The translations under genes and the position numbers were made by a program. Positions 1 to 49,258 of a stretch of 64,000 nucleotides of DNA are shown here, one piece after another (within the stretch, counting starts at the first letter, position 1; each line of letters begins with the position of its first letter). Origin of the DNA: Alviniconcha marisindica (Eukaryota > Mollusca > Gastropoda > Provannidae). The notes under the pieces were generated by a model. The model saw only the letters and a list, made by a program, of their open reading frames with translations, was not told the origin of the DNA and did not search any database. The stretch covers positions 2,579,001 through 2,643,000 of the forward strand of contig JABMCL010000713.1 in assembly GCA_018857735.1 (NCBI GenBank), given 5' to 3'.

Positions 1-474
1 TCAGTACGCTAGACGAAGGAGTGATTTTCACCATTTCTCTTCCCTGATCTTTGTGACCATAAGCTAGGACACGAAAATGAGCACTGTATGCAGTCTTCTG
101 GGTTTACTGTAATTATTGGCTGGGTCTAAAGTGTGATGCGCTGTTTTTGTTCGGTCATCATTGGAACAGTTAGCTAGGACAGAGGAGGACTTTACACTGT
201 CATCTGGCATCATTATAGGATTGGCTCAGTCACTAGAGACGTTGCGAGGGTGATATATGGGTATATAGTCTGGAACAGTCTTTCAACAAATCTTAATCTG
301 GAACACTATCCTTTGAGAGATCCATGCTTGCAGTTTTAGCACTTTTCTTACATCCTCTGGAGAATTTGCATGAGCAGTGCCACCTACCTCTTCGGCTGTA
401 GCTATGAGTGTGTACATGTGTAAATTGCCTGACCACATACCATCAGAAGGTGCCTTGTTTTGTTCCCCTTGCAG
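1..474 (+). other. MED14 intron (3' part), upstream of first visible exon
   Basis: Non-coding sequence ending in a pyrimidine-rich stretch and CAG at 472-474, the acceptor of the first visible exon. I see no further gene, RNA or repeat structure in it. Confidence 0.6.
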
Positions 475-36576
<36,102 letters not shown>

Positions 36577-37000
36577 GGTTTGGACCCCTGTGCAGTGTAC
36601 CCGCTGTGACCTTAGATGGGGAGGTAGACTTTAACTGTCTTGTGCCTGGGTCATCCCCATCACTTTTGTGCGCTAGGGTCGGCCCCCTGATCATGTATGT
36701 GTGGTTCATGGTGTGACCTCATGGATCATCAGCCTCACCTCTGGGGCCATTGTGCAACCTCATGGTTAATTGAGCTCACGTCTGGGGTCATGGTGTGATC
36801 TGTTGGGTCATCTGCCTCTGATCTAGGGTCATGGTGTGACCTAGTGGGTCATTGCCTGGCCTCTAGTGTCACGATGTGACTTCAGGTCATCGGCCTCACC
36901 TCTAGGGTCATGGTGTGACGTTGTGGGTCATCAGCCTCACCTCTAGGGTCAGGGTGTGACCTTGTGGGTCATCAGCCTCTAGGGTCAGTATTCCAGTATC
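36577..37000 (+). repeat. 3' UTR repeat resembling the MED14 stop-codon context
   Basis: About nine ~42-bp copies of GGTCATCAGCCTCACCTCTA and GGGTCATGGTGTGACC. The first copies (36645-36680: GGTCATCCCCATCACTTTTG then CGCTAGGGTC) closely resemble the end of the coding sequence (GGTCATCCCTGTCACCTCTG then GGTCTAGGGT, 36549-36579). The array therefore probably arose from the coding terminus. Confidence 0.7.
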
Positions 37001-37039
37001 ATCAGTTAAGTCTGGAGTTGGGAGTGTTCTGATACTTCA

Positions 37040-37540
37040 AGAGAGATCTGGCCCATTCAAGAGGGCTCCAGCCTTTGTTCAAGAGGGCTCCCACGCCTTC
37101 GTTCAAGAGGGCTCCCAAGCCTTTGTTCAAGAGGGCTCCCATGCCTTCGTTCAAGAGGGCAAAAGCATTTGTTCAAGAGGGCTCACAAGCCTCTGTTCAA
37201 GAGGGCACAAGCCTTTGTTCAAGAGGGCTCACAAGCCTTTATTCAAGAGGGCACAAGCCTTTTTCAAGAGGGCTCACAAGCCTTTGTTCAAGGGGGCACA
37301 AGCCTTTGTTCAAGAGGGCTCACAAGCCTCTATTCAAGAGGGCACAAGCCTTTGTTCACGAGGGCTCACAAGCCTCTATTCAAGAGGGCACAAGCCTTTG
37401 TTCAAGAGGGCTCACAAGCCTCTATTCAAGAGGGCACAAGCCTTTGTTCAAGGGGGCACAAGCCTTTGTTCAAGGGGGCACAAGCCTTTGTTCAAGGGGG
37501 CACAAGCCTTTGTTCAAGACAGCTCACGCCCTTGTTCACA
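37040..37540 (+). repeat. ~24/46-bp minisatellite in the MED14 3' UTR region
   Basis: About 20 copies alternating GTTCAAGAGGGCTCACAAGC and GTTCAAGAGGGCACAAGCC. Open in several frames, but clearly a repeat. Confidence 0.9.
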
Positions 37541-37801
37541 CATGTAACTGCCTGTTGCAGGACAGTGTGTGGACCATGTCTTCCTGATCAGTCCTCAGCA
37601 AGAACTGGGAGGATGAGAATGTGTGTACAGATGAACTGGTGCTGTACAAGATGCATTTGCTTGTAAACAGTGAAATTCAGTCAGGGTGTGGATGCATGTG
37701 GAGTGTTGCGTGTATGCTCTTAATCAAAGACGCCATAAAATGGCCCCATTGGCTCCTGCAGACGCACTATTTTTGCTTGTTAAAAAAAAAAAAATGTAGT
37801 A

Positions 37802-37807
37802 AATAAA
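37802..37807 (+). terminator. Candidate polyadenylation signal AATAAA for MED14
   Basis: First AATAAA on the plus strand after the 3' UTR repeats, about 1.2 kb after the stop codon. Another AATAAA lies at 39134-39139. Only transcript ends could choose between them. Confidence 0.35.
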
Positions 37808-38259
37808 CTGCTGGGAATAATGCAGTAGTTGCCTCCCATCAGTGTGAAAGTCGCTCAGACCATTACAGTTTTTAAATTCTTCCCACATTCAGAGACAGAT
37901 CATCATTTTCACACAGCTTAAGATGCAGAAAGCCTCAAAAGAGTTAATGTCTGTCTTGTCTCTTTTCAGCAGTGGCCATCGGGTAGTGATTGTGGAGTAC
38001 TGCGCTGTAAACCTGCATGTTCTTGCATGGATTTTTTTTTTAATGTGCATTGTAAATAATATTACTTCATTCATTCACTCATTCATTCATTATCGTCTTT
38101 TTACTGTTTGTACCGTTCCCTGCAGTCACGCAGTGGGTTCTTGCCCACCTCACACTGCACGCTGATGCCACATGTCCTTTACACTGATGTCCAACACTCC
38201 CTCCAGGTGCACAGCGTGCAGAGGTCTGCATGACAGTTCGTAGGTTGTGGAAGTTTCTT

Positions 38260-39015
38260 GCTGGTGAGATTCAGCTCTCATCATTGCTGAGAGTTGGTGA
38301 GATTCAGCTGTTATCATTGCTAACAGCTGGTGAGACAGCTAGGATCATTGCTAACAGCTGGTGAGACAGCTAGGATCACTGCTGACAGCTGGTGAGACAG
38401 CTAGGATCACTGCTGACAGCTGGTGAGACAGCTAGGATCACTGCTGACAGCTGGTGAGATTCAGCTAGGATCATTGCTGACAGCTGGTGAGATTCAGCTA
38501 GGATCATTGCTGACAGCTGGTGAGACTCAGCTAGGATCATTGCTGACAGCTGGCGAGATTCAGCTAGGATCATTGCTAACAGCTGGTGAGACTCAGCTAG
38601 GATCACTTGCTGACAGCTGGTGAGATTCAGCTAGGATCATTGCTGACAGCTGGTGAGATTCAGCTAGGATCATTGCCAACAGCTGGTGAGACTCAGCTAG
38701 GATCATGGCTGACAGCTGGCAAGATTCAGCTAGGATCATTGCTGACAGCTGGTGAGACTCAGCTAGGATCATTGCTGACAGCTGGCGAGATTCAGCTAGG
38801 ATCATTGCTGACAGCTGGTGAGACTCAGCTAGGATCATTGCTGACAGCTGGCGAGACTCAGCTAGGATCATTGCTGACAGCTGGTGAGATTCAGCTAGGA
38901 TCGTTTCTGACAGCTGGTGAGATTGAGCTAGGATCATTGCTGACAGCTGGCAAGATTCAGCTAGGATCATTTCTGACAGCTGGTGAGACTCAGCTAGGAT
39001 CATTGCTGACATGTC
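38260..39015 (+). repeat. ~33-bp minisatellite between the two genes
   Basis: About 22 copies of GCTGACAGCTGGTGAGATTC plus AGCTAGGATCATT. The unit length is a multiple of three, so it is open on both strands. Confidence 0.9.
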
Positions 39016-39059
39016 TATAATGTTCACAGTGAGCTTGTTGGGGTCAAATGAACGCAATA

Positions 39060-39185
39060 CATGGAGAACTTTTGAGAAAGCATTTGAATATTTCTAACTC
39101 TGTTATATGTTCAGTAATGAAAGCATATTGTGAATAAAAGAAAAGTTGGCAGCATGTTTGAATGTTTTTAATTTGTTTTTGATTC
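39060..39185 (+). repeat. Diverged duplicate of 40320-40450
   Basis: Shared order of motifs: GAGAAAGCATTTGAATATTT, then a TATACTGTAAAT/CATATTGTGAAT-like stretch, then GTTGGCAGCATGTTTGAATG. The second copy is at 40325-40442. A tRNA-like stretch lies between them. Confidence 0.5.
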
Positions 39186-39994
39186 ACGTGTAAAAGCGTG
39201 CGTTTGCGGAATGGTCAGTGTTGGGTTGGCTAGCCGGTTCGCTGACCAGGATGTTGAAAACGTCAGCAGTGTAATTTTCTTGGACATTACTCACAACTAA
39301 AGTAGTACTCACAACTTGGGTGGATATCCAGAAATGTGCCATAAAAAGCTAGTCACTCACACAGAATCACATGCGAGTGCAGTGAGTCTGCTCGAGAGCG
39401 GAGAAAAGCGCTATATAAAAGCAATCAACGTCTTTCTGCTCTACCTTTTGAACAGTCCGATTCCGAAAGGGTACAGATTAATATGCCACAGTATGTGCCT
39501 TTTCGTCTGGTTATGCTGTCGTGCAAGTTGTGTTAAGACATTACTTGGCATTTGATAGTTTTAACATAGCTTGCAATAAAGCATATTTAAAGGAGATTGA
39601 GCAACATATATTTTCTAATTGTGCATTTGAATGCAAGTCATCTGAGCATAATCGCTGTTCTTTTAATTTTAATTTTATGTATGCGTGGGTGGGTGTGCAT
39701 GTGGGTGTGCATGTGCTTTGCTTGTTCACATGGACACTTCAGTTAATATAATGACTCATGCAAGAAGAGAGGAGTGAAGCTTTACTGAACATTTTACAGA
39801 GTTTTTTCCCCCCACTGAGTTCATCTGTTGATTCCATTTTTCTGACTGTGCATACCTTGCAATGGTCAGCACACTGCTGATGCACAGCGTCAGCTTGAAC
39901 CAAAACTTTGTGGCAGGGGAACTGAAAATGGTCACATTTTCCGTCTCCCTCCATACGTCCAAGAAGAAGGATGCTGAAGAAAAAGAACAGTGAG

Positions 39995-40060
39995 CCAGTT
40001 TTGCCTAGCGGTAAGGTGCTAGGGTGGTAAGCAGAAGGTTCGAGTCCACTTTAGATCTGT
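39995..40060 (+). mobile_element. tRNA-like SINE head
   Basis: A box A-like TTGCCTAGCGG (40001-40011) and a perfect box B GGTTCGAGTCC (40037-40047), 25 nt apart. No complete cloverleaf can be drawn, so a tRNA-derived SINE promoter is more likely than a tRNA gene. Confidence 0.55.
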
Positions 40061-43000
40061 CTCCTTTCTCTTCAAAAGTTGTGGTTTATGGACTCTCTTA
40101 TGGCTGTGCCCTAACAATTAATGAAAAGTTAAAATGGCTCAGCCTGCTGCCTATCTTAATGCAGAATCCATCTGTCGGGGTGACACTGACGGTGTAGCAT
40201 TAGGCGAGTGCCAAGCCTAGCCCGTCACGGTCACCCATCCACATGGTGACCACACTCTGTTGTGCTTAACTCCTGGCCTTTGAAAGTGAGCACTCTTGCT
40301 GCTTGCTTAACCAACTCCCCTGGTGAGAAGGCATTTGAATATTTGTAAAGTGCAACCACCAAAGGTTCACTATGAAAGAATTAAAACAAAAAGTATACTG
40401 TAAATGAAGGGAAAACTGTTGGCAGTGTGACTGAATGTTTTCAAGCAGTGTTTGTTCAAAACAATTCAATCAAATTGTGGTCATCCTACACAGAGTCTTC
40501 AACAGGTCAGCTTGTCAAGCACCAACTCGTTCATTGTGATGAGAAAAACAGACAGAGACTGTGCAATATGTGTTTGTGTGTGTGTGTGAGAGAGAGAGAG
40601 AAAATTATTGTCTTGTAGTCAATAATAGCACAATGACCACACTGTTGCTTTGACAGATGTATTTCTGTTTATTTATGACTTTATATTCTCATTTCACACA
40701 GAAAATATTGTGCACATAGTGACAAAGTGCTCTGACGCTATCTAACAAACAGCTGCACGTTTGTCTAAACACTGGTGAATAATCTTGAACTGGTCAGGAA
40801 GTATATTACACACTGGTTGGATGCCAGTTCAGGAACAATCCCAACCTGGTCTGGTATCAGTTTAGGAACTATCTGACACTGGTCACGTACAGCTAGAAAC
40901 GATCACACACCACACAGTCTAAAAGCACCCAAAGCACGCATAATCTGAATACCTGGAACACAGTCTACATAAGTGCGTATGGTAATGAATACTGACAGGG
41001 TGCTGGCAGCTTCCCAAGAAAAGTGCTGTAAGTTTAATGTGTCCATTTGTCTGAGCCAGAAACTAAATTATCACAAAGAGTAAAACCATGGATGGCAACT
41101 GAAAATTAACAAATTAAAAACAAAAAATCTTTTGCTTCGTAAAATGCAAGCAATGAGACGTACACATTTTCTTTTTCTTGGCACAAAAATGGTGGTACTC
41201 GTGGAATATGAACCTCCTGCCAGCTGAAATTAATTATATCATGGACAGTTCATACCCATACTGTACCTCCCAACCTACCACAAAATCTACCAAAACATAT
41301 TTTGAAGATTAGACGTCCACAATCCACCGTTTCCTGCTGGCCAAGATAAGGCACAGTTTCCTCTTTAATGGCCAAAATGATCGACCATTTTCTGTTGGCC
41401 AAAATCATTCAGTTTCCTCTCTGATGGCCAAAGCAATCCACCCTTCCTCTTTAATGGCCAAAACAATCCAATTTCCTTCCAGCCAAAAACAGTTCTGTCT
41501 CCTCTTGTACGAAGCTATCCACTAATCCTCTTGCCCAAGACAACCCACAGTTTCTCTTGGACAAAAGCAATTCTAGGCAATGGGAAACTTCCGGCAGATG
41601 ACTGGGCAAGTGACCCCAGGAGATAACAGGCGGGTGTCCATGAGGGTCAAGTGTCTGCGTCAAAAAACGGGCCGACTACGAAAGCGAGAGGAAGACAACA
41701 GGACAGAGCACAATGGCCAGTCCTGCTGAACAGGGCATGGGCTGGAAATTGAATGGGATTTGGGATTCTCACATCTCTCTATGACTGGGGCTTACAGGGC
41801 TCTGCATGTGAACAGGGAACAAAAAACAAAAAAACCTAGCCTTGTGTTCATTTGCCTTGGTGTCAATACTGGGAACGCAGATAACAGGGTCTTCATTTCA
41901 TGCCGTCACTGACATCAACCACCCAGAGAAAAAAAAACTGAAGGCTAAACAATGATGGGTGGTAGGGATTCTTTTCTTTGATGACTACAAAAACAGCAAT
42001 CTGTGAAGCCAATTCCAGATGAGAGGGACTGTTTCTTTTCTTTAATGACTACAAAAACAGCAATCTGTCAAGCCAATTCCAGATGAGAGGGACTGTTTCT
42101 TTTCTTTAATGACTACAAAGACAGCTCAACAATCTGTGAAACCAGTTAAGTTAGTTCATCTTTGTCCCCAGAATGTTAGCCGGACATCTGAGAACATTTA
42201 GCCCTTCATCATCATTTCTTTAACGACTACAAAAACAACATTGACAAATCTGTGAAGCCAGTTAGAGAGATGAGAGGGAGTGACTCATTTCTTTAATGAC
42301 TACGAAAACTGCTCAGAAATCTGAAGCCAGTTAGTGATGAGAGTGACTTTTCTTCCATGACTACAAAAACAGCTTAGAAATATCTGAAACCAATTAGACA
42401 ATACTGAGGGGCAGTATCTCATGTCTTTGTTTGTCCCCAATATGTTAGCCAGACATCTAGGACATTAAGCCCCACATCATTTCTTTAATGACTACAGAAA
42501 CAACACAGAAAAAAATATGTGATGCCAAATCAGAAAACGATGGGTGGGAATAATACTTTAACTAATGACTACTACAACAGCTCACAGAAATCTGTGAAGT
42601 TATTGATCAGTGGGCGTGGGCGATACTTTAACAATGACGCTAGCTCCACAGGGAGTGGTACCTCAACTCCAGACTGCAGCAACAGTTCAGCTCAGAGAGA
42701 TTGCTGAAGGGAGCAATATGGTAAGATGACTGGTGTGGCAGCTCACTGTGGAAGAATGCTTTATGATCCAAATTCTGTCGTAAGCAAAATCACACATTTC
42801 ATCAGAATGGTTCGGGATTTGTGATACACGTTAAACATCACGAACAAAGGTTTGCACCATAATCATCCATTTCATAAAACATCCAGTGTAAACCCTGGTT
42901 AACAAGAGTGTAAAGAAATATGAACACACAACTCTTGATTATGATAGAGCTTGGCTGATTAAAATTCAATACCTGTGGCAGCTGTGAGGTTCATAATAAA

Positions 43001-43200
43001 ATCACATTTATTTGATGTCTCAGAAGAACTTTGTGGTGAAAAACAATAACAATTTATTGTGCTCAAAACATTGCGCAGAAGCAGAACGTTACAGAACTTC
43101 TGAAACAAGGTGTTTACAGTTTCATGTGATAACAAAAAAGAAATGCAAAACAATGAATGAAAGAACTGGAGAAGTATCATGACTCAAAGGTCCACCGTAC
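40060..43200. other. Intergenic or carrier 3' UTR region
   Basis: No coding exon recognised. It holds degenerate ~45-bp repeats with TTAATGGCCAAAACAATCCA (41330-41560) and ~75-bp repeats with TTTCTTTAATGACTACAAAA (41960-42510). TTTATT at 40668-40673 would be AATAAA for a minus-strand transcript, so the carrier 3' UTR could extend this far; this is speculative. Confidence 0.4.
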
Positions 43201-43204
43201 CACC

Positions 43205-43620
43205 AGATGTGAAGCTGATCTAAGAAGCTGATTTGAGCCGTGAAGCTGATCTAAGAAGCTGATTTGAGCCGTGAAGCTGATCTAAGAAGCTGATTTGAGC
43301 CGTGAAGCCGATCTAAGAAGCTGATTTGAGCGGTGAAGCTGATCTAAGAAGCTGATTTGAGCCGTGAAGCTGATCTAAGAAGATGGTTCAAGATGTGAAG
43401 CGGATCTAAGAGGAAGATTTGAGCAATGAAGCTGATATAAGAAGCTGGTTCAAGCTGTGAAGCTGATCTAAGACGACGATTTGAGTCATGCCATGAAGCT
43501 AATCTAAGATGCTGGTTCAAGCTGTGAAGCTGATCAAAGATGACGATTTGAGCCATGCCATGAAGCTGATCTAAGATGGTTCAAGATGTGAAGCTCATCT
43601 AAGAAGAAGACACGAGCTGT
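43205..43620 (+). repeat. ~31-36-bp tandem repeat
   Basis: About twelve copies of GAAGCTGATCTAAGAAGCTG plus ATTTGAGCCGT, more diverged after 43380. Confidence 0.85.
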
Positions 43621-44219
43621 GAAAATGTTTGTACCTGGAGACTCAGCTAGTCTTAACCACCAGCAGACTCCACATCTGATCTATGAAGATGGTCGTAGCT
43701 GTGAATTCAATCATAAAAGCAACAACACCCCACCCCCACTCCCATAATCCGATCATATACATGACTTCATAATGACTGTTTGCTCCCCCCCACCCCCCAC
43801 CCAAAGTACAGGACAACGAGATGGCATTTACCACATCTTTATCAAACTGGTCAGTCCTGTGTGAAATGTTCCAGAAGGCACTATCCTTGCTCCAGCATGC
43901 ACCACTGATGTTCAAACAAGACCACGGTGGAAGATTGCTTACACACAGCTTTCAACACCCTGCCATCTACATCCACCTTCGTAAGCATGCTCGTGAAAGG
44001 TAACAGCAATAGCATTACACTTTTAAAATGTCTCTGGAACCGAAAGCAAGAAAGGAATCAAATCACCCCCAAAAGACCCAAGAAGCGACGTGTCAAAGTC
44101 TGTATGTACAGTAAATGCAGGCTGGAAAACAAACTGTTACTGACTGCATGGCCAGAACAAACAAGTCTGGTTACAAAAAGGGGCAGTGGTTCTGAAGATT
44201 TCTGCTGGACAAGGACTGG

Positions 44220-44875
44220 ACACACACAACAGGACAGGACAGACAGATGGACAAGACAGACTGACAGGCAGGGTGGACAGCAGGACACAGATGGACATGG
44301 CGACAGACGGGTAGGACAGACAGCAGGACAGACAGATGGGCATGGCAGACAGATAGCTGGACAGGGCAGATAGACAGGACAGATAGTTGGACAGACAGGC
44401 AGGACAGATAGATGGACAGGACAGGACAAGCAGAAGGCAGATAGATGAAGGGACAGATAGGCAGGACAGATACAGACAGGACAGATTGGTGGGCAGGACA
44501 GATAGCTGGGCAGGGCAGATAGATGGACAGGACAGATAGATGGACAGGACAGATAGTTGGGCAGACAGGTAGCTGGACAGGACAGATAGCTGGACAGGGC
44601 AGATGGATGGACAGGACAGATAGTTGGACAAATGGACAGGACAGATAGATGGACAGGGCAGATAGCTGGACAGGACAGATAGATGGACAGGACAGATAGT
44701 TGGACAGACAGGACAGATAGATGGACAGGACAGATAGCAGGACAGGGCAGATAGCTGGACAGGACAGATAGCTGGACAGACCGGCAGGACAGACAGATGG
44801 ACAGGACAGGGCAGGCAGAAGGACAGGACAGATGGACAGGACATATAGATGGACAGACACAAAAGACTTAAGGGC
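44220..44875 (+). repeat. GGACAGGACAGATAG minisatellite
   Basis: Short units of 12 to 25 bp built from GGACAGGACAGATAGATGG and GATAGCTGGACAGGGCAG. The long minus-strand Cys/Pro/Ser-rich open frames here are artefacts. Confidence 0.9.
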
Positions 44876-45089
44876 AGGACAGAGCAGACTGTTTTAACAT
44901 GATTACTGCATGGTTACCTCCCCCACAAGACACTTGTTTTCCACAACCAGACTCTTTTTGTTGTCGTTGTTGAAACTGAGGCTGGATGGAGAATAAATGG
45001 GAGACTGAAATCAAAGGTCTAAACAAAACTGCCTCTTCAAAGACTGTGTAAAGCAAGTTCTCCAGTAAAACAAATCCTCAAGGACAGAA

Positions 45090-45420
45090 AATGTCAACCA
45101 CACTATCATCTACACGAAGGTCAGAGTTGCACATACTATCACCTACACCAAGGACAATAAACAGTCAACCATACTACCATATTCATGTGAGAGAAGTCAG
45201 CGTCACAGGAATCACATGTGGACAACTACTTCACAAACACATACACAGACACACACACACACCTTACTATCACCTATACCAAAGACAGAAACCACTATCG
45301 CATTCATATGAGAGACGTCAGCGTCACAGAAATCACATGTGGACAACTACTTCACAAACATGTACATACACACACACATGTACATACACACACACACACA
45401 CACACACACCAGACACTCTG
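45090..45420 (+). repeat. ~120-bp duplication with (CA)n
   Basis: Two copies around GTCAGCGTCACAG-AATCACATGTGGACAAC (45198 and 45319), each followed by CTTCACAAACA and a CA tract. Confidence 0.75.
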
Positions 45421-45654
45421 AACATGACTACAACATATGGCCCACGCTGCTGTACCTAGATCAAGGATGCACAGACAAACCCTGTCCTTTGAGAAAGTGG
45501 GAAGCCACCGAAAGGACCATTCTACCACAAAGACAATGAAAGAAAGTGCAAAATGTCTATGGACAGCAATGAGATGACATACCGCTTTGCATTCAGCGTA
45601 TCAGCCTACACAGCCTGTAACATGATCCAATTCTCAAACTAAATGCTAGGTGCA

Positions 45655-47160
45655 TTTCATTTATAATAATAACAATTTGAAAAGCGCCTACCTCCTGATT
45701 CAAAGCACTGAGCAAACATAACACACATAATGTACATCAAGATGGAAAACATTATCCATAATTTCACAAAAGCTAACACATAATGTACACACCAACAAGG
45801 GTTCAAGCATAACTCAAGATGTATACACACACACACACACCCATTGTAATGATTGCACTAGACATTTATTTTCCATCTGAAACCTTTAGTTGCAAAAAAA
45901 GGACTTAACTGACACACCTTAAATATCACTGTTGTTTACTACTATCAATGACTTTTATTTTCAGTTGAAAACCTCACCATGCTTAGTTCTGTAAGTGATG
46001 TCTAAATAGTTACAAAAGGAAAATGGCACAGAATATATAAATATCAATCACTGACTATTTATCAGTCTGCAAAATGAACTGCTGACATTTACTGAAACTG
46101 ACACACCTTGCTTGGCACCAATGCTATTTTCATTTCATCAATGAACATGCTCTAAATTCAACTGAATATAGGAGACAGACCCCAAAAAACAGTTATCATT
46201 TAAACATGGCACAAATGCACTAGAACTAGAATATACTCAGTTTGTACACAACTGTATCACATGCACACACAAAAATTAAAAAAAGTAAAATCAAGATGGC
46301 AATGAGGCCATTCAAACTTCTACACAAACTGGCCAGTTATTTAATCCCACCAGACCGATGGTAAATCAGAATACTTGATCAAATTATGCTGTGGTTTTCT
46401 TCTAAATATTAAAAAAAAGTGTTTGGAAGCATATTGTGTTCTCTAAACCTGATAATCTTAATTTTATTACAGCGCTCACCTCATCCACACAAACTCTGCC
46501 ACATGACTGTGGAAGCAGCATTTGAATTCATTCACAGGCTTGCAGGTGCATACACCTTTTAATATTTTATTTGATGGCTGGATAAAGAAAAATGTCGGTG
46601 TTTTGCCACGATGTACCACGTACACTGCTGTCCTCAGCGAACCAGACTCTCGCCCAAAATCTCACCAACGGGACCTGGCGTCAAGACCAGATGCACATGG
46701 CAGCGGTGTAAATGGCAGCAATAAGAATCAACGTGGATAGAAAATTTGAAACAAGGAATTTTGTGCACAAAACCAAGGCAAACCAACAACACCCACACAC
46801 ACCCACGCACGCACCCACACACACACACACACCCACGCACGCACCCACACTGGAATAAAGCCACTAAAACATCTTCTGCCGAGCCAGTATGCTGGCTTGG
46901 CGGGGGTGGAAAATACAATAAATACAACTGGTAAATGATAATCAAGATAAAACTGGATCATGATTATATCGTTTTGGTTCAAAGCAAACTACTGCAGCAA
47001 ACTGCAGGCAACACGCTACCACACAAAACAGATTTTGCCACGACTGACACCGCCACTCTTTCTAAAGACCAGTTCATTATGTGGACAAAGCAAGCAAAAA
47101 CAAGAGGCCCATCCTTGCTTCCTGTTCATAAGCAGTTTTTTAATTTGTTGTTGTTGTTGG
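45655..47160. other. Intergenic or 3' UTR region with CA-rich patches
   Basis: Mostly unique AT-rich sequence. A TAATAATAACAATTTGAAAAGCGCC stretch at 45664 looks like a LINE-type tail reading on the minus strand, and CA/CCCACGCACG patches occur at 46790-46850. No coding exon recognised. Confidence 0.4.
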
Positions 47161-47195
47161 TTGTGTGTGTGTGTGTGTGTGTGTGTGGTGTGTTG

Positions 47196-47255
<60 letters not shown>

Positions 47256-47400
47256 GCGTGCATGCGTGCGTGTGTGTGTGTGTGCGCGTGTGCGTGCATG
47301 TGTGTGTGTGCGTGTGTGTGTGCATGCATGTGTGTGTGTGTGTGTGTGTGCGCGCATGTGTGCATGCGTGCATGTGTGCATCCATGAATGTACAGATGTG
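47160..47400 (+). repeat. (GT)n microsatellite with GTGCATGC variants
   Basis: Dinucleotide (GT)n to about 47250, then mixed GTGCGTGCATGTG units. Confidence 0.95.
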
Positions 47401-47727
47401 TGTGTTGGATCTACTGAATCTACTGAGCAGATACATAACAAGGTGTAGAAAAAAAAAGAAAAAAAAAGCAAGTAACTGATTGTAGAGGCATTACACTTCG
47501 GTCTGGATGACTGTAACCTGAGTAAATCAGGAGAAGAAAAAATAAAATTAAAATAAATATATATATATAACTGATGGTCTAATCGTGCTTGCATCACAGT
47601 TTTCAAGCACCAGAACCCGCAAGCTCCTTAAATAACAAGAAAGTGTCTGATACAAAAACCTATTTCAAGTCAGTGAGCTGGTGACCCTTACCTCTCCACA
47701 AAAGGGCTGACTGACCACCTCATAATA

Positions 47728-48120
47728 CTAATAATAATAATAACAATGTACATTTGTAATACGCTCAACAATAACCCCACCCCAGCGCTTCAACGGAATA
47801 CTATTAATACAGCCAGTCACAGGGACATCTCAAAACGGATCTTGTCCGTTAAGTAAAAGGGGACAAGCTGAAAACTTTATTATGTGGATTTTGCTTTTAA
47901 ATATCATCCGTCACAGTTATATTCAGTTTAACAGGAGACTCTTTTTTCTCTCTCTGAATACGGTTGAAACTACACCTCGAAATGGGTCTCATCTCGTAAG
48001 TAAAAGAGGTCAAACTGAAAGCTTCAGTATGTGGATTTTGTTTTTAAATACCTTCCGTCACAGTTATATTCCCTTTAACAGGATCATTTTGTCTCCCTCA
48101 GAATATGGTTGAAACACTAA
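47728..48120. repeat. LINE-type tail and ~135-bp duplication
   Basis: TAATAATAATAACAATGTAC at 47730 is a minus-strand retroelement-like tail. Two copies of a segment with GTAAAAG-GG-CAA-CTGAAA, TATGTGGATTTTG and CCGTCACAGTTATATTC follow (47850-47985 and 48000-48115). Confidence 0.6.
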
Positions 48121-48229
48121 TCAGAGATCACGTCTTCATCTGAAATGCTCCCTGCATATTTCCTAGTACAGGAATCTCTGACACAATATCATTTACGACC
48201 ATTCAACGAAAATGTCAACATGGTCCTAA

Positions 48230-48393
48230 GGCCGTTCTTACTGGAATTGCTGGGTGGTCATAAGTTTGCCTTTACTACAATTTCTGTGTGGTCTACAGAC
48301 TGCTTCCACTAGAACTCCCGAAGTGGTCTTAAGATTGCTTTCACTTGAATTTCAGAGGTGTTCTTCGGGTAGCTTTTACTAGAATTTCAGGGT

Positions 48394-48433
<40 letters not shown>

Positions 48434-48840
48434 TGTGTGTGTGTTTCCATATAATACTTATGTAAATTGTTTTGGTTGGACTGTGCTCTACGTGTGTATA
48501 GAATATTGTATTTAGGTTAATATGTACCATGTGAGCGCTCAGGGCATTGATGAGCGCATGATAACTGTACATTATTATTATTATTAAGGTTGCTTTTACT
48601 AGAATTTTCGGGTGGTTGCGAGACTTTTTAAATTTTGGATTGGGGGTGATCTTAAGACTTAATTTTTTGGGGTGGTCTTACGACCAGTATATTGAAAGTT
48701 TGGGTTGGTCTTAATATCACATTTTGCTTGATTTAAAACAAACTTATTAGGATAATTTTCCTCTTTTTTTCCTTTTTTTTTTATGGCGGTCATACTTTCT
48801 TGAATTTTAGGGGTGATCCTAGAAGAGATCCATTGTACTG
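48230..48840 (+). repeat. Degenerate ~45-bp repeats interrupted by a retroelement tail
   Basis: Units with GGTGGTCTTAAGATTGCTTT and CACTTGAATTTCAG flank an inserted block at 48394-48590: (GT)n, then TAATACTTATGTAAATTGTT, TGAGCGCTCAGGGCATTGAT and a TTATTATTATTA tail. The inserted block is the inverse of 62218-62345 (family B). Confidence 0.7.
48394..48590 (+). mobile_element. Family B retroelement 3' end
   Basis: Matches the reverse complement of 62218-62345: GTAAATTGTTTTGGTTGGAC, GTTAATATGTACCATGTGAG, GATGAGCGCATGATAACTG, TTATTATTATTA. It lies inside a tandem array, with repeat sequence resuming directly after the tail, as expected for an insertion. Confidence 0.7.
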
Positions 48841-49209
48841 GCAATTCAGTGTCAGTCATGTGACCCCCCACCCCCACCCCCAACACACACACACACACAA
48901 ACCACACACACACACGGACAACTTCAAAGAAACAAATAAACATGGATGAGGCCAGCCACGATCCTTGGCAGTGTTTTGCAATCTGACCCGAAGGGCACAG
49001 GGATCCAGATTCAAGTTGTAAAGCTGACGCAAAAACCGACCAGGCATTTTAAAACCCCCGACCTAAATTTGAAGTTTTCATGATGGCTTCTTTGCCTGAA
49101 ATTCCACCAACCTTACCACAGAGGCAGTCAGTGCTGCAGTGCCCCTCACTGAAACAATCGCCCAAGCTGGCACTTCAAACTGTAGTGTATATAACATCAT
49201 GACTGATTA

Positions 49210-49222
49210 TAAATGCCAATGA

Positions 49223-49258
<36 letters not shown>

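Noticed and set aside
44058..44862. Minus-strand 229-241-codon frames rich in Cys, Pro and Ser
   Set aside because: Low-complexity translation of GGACAGATAG-type repeats. The cysteine spacing only reflects the repeat period.
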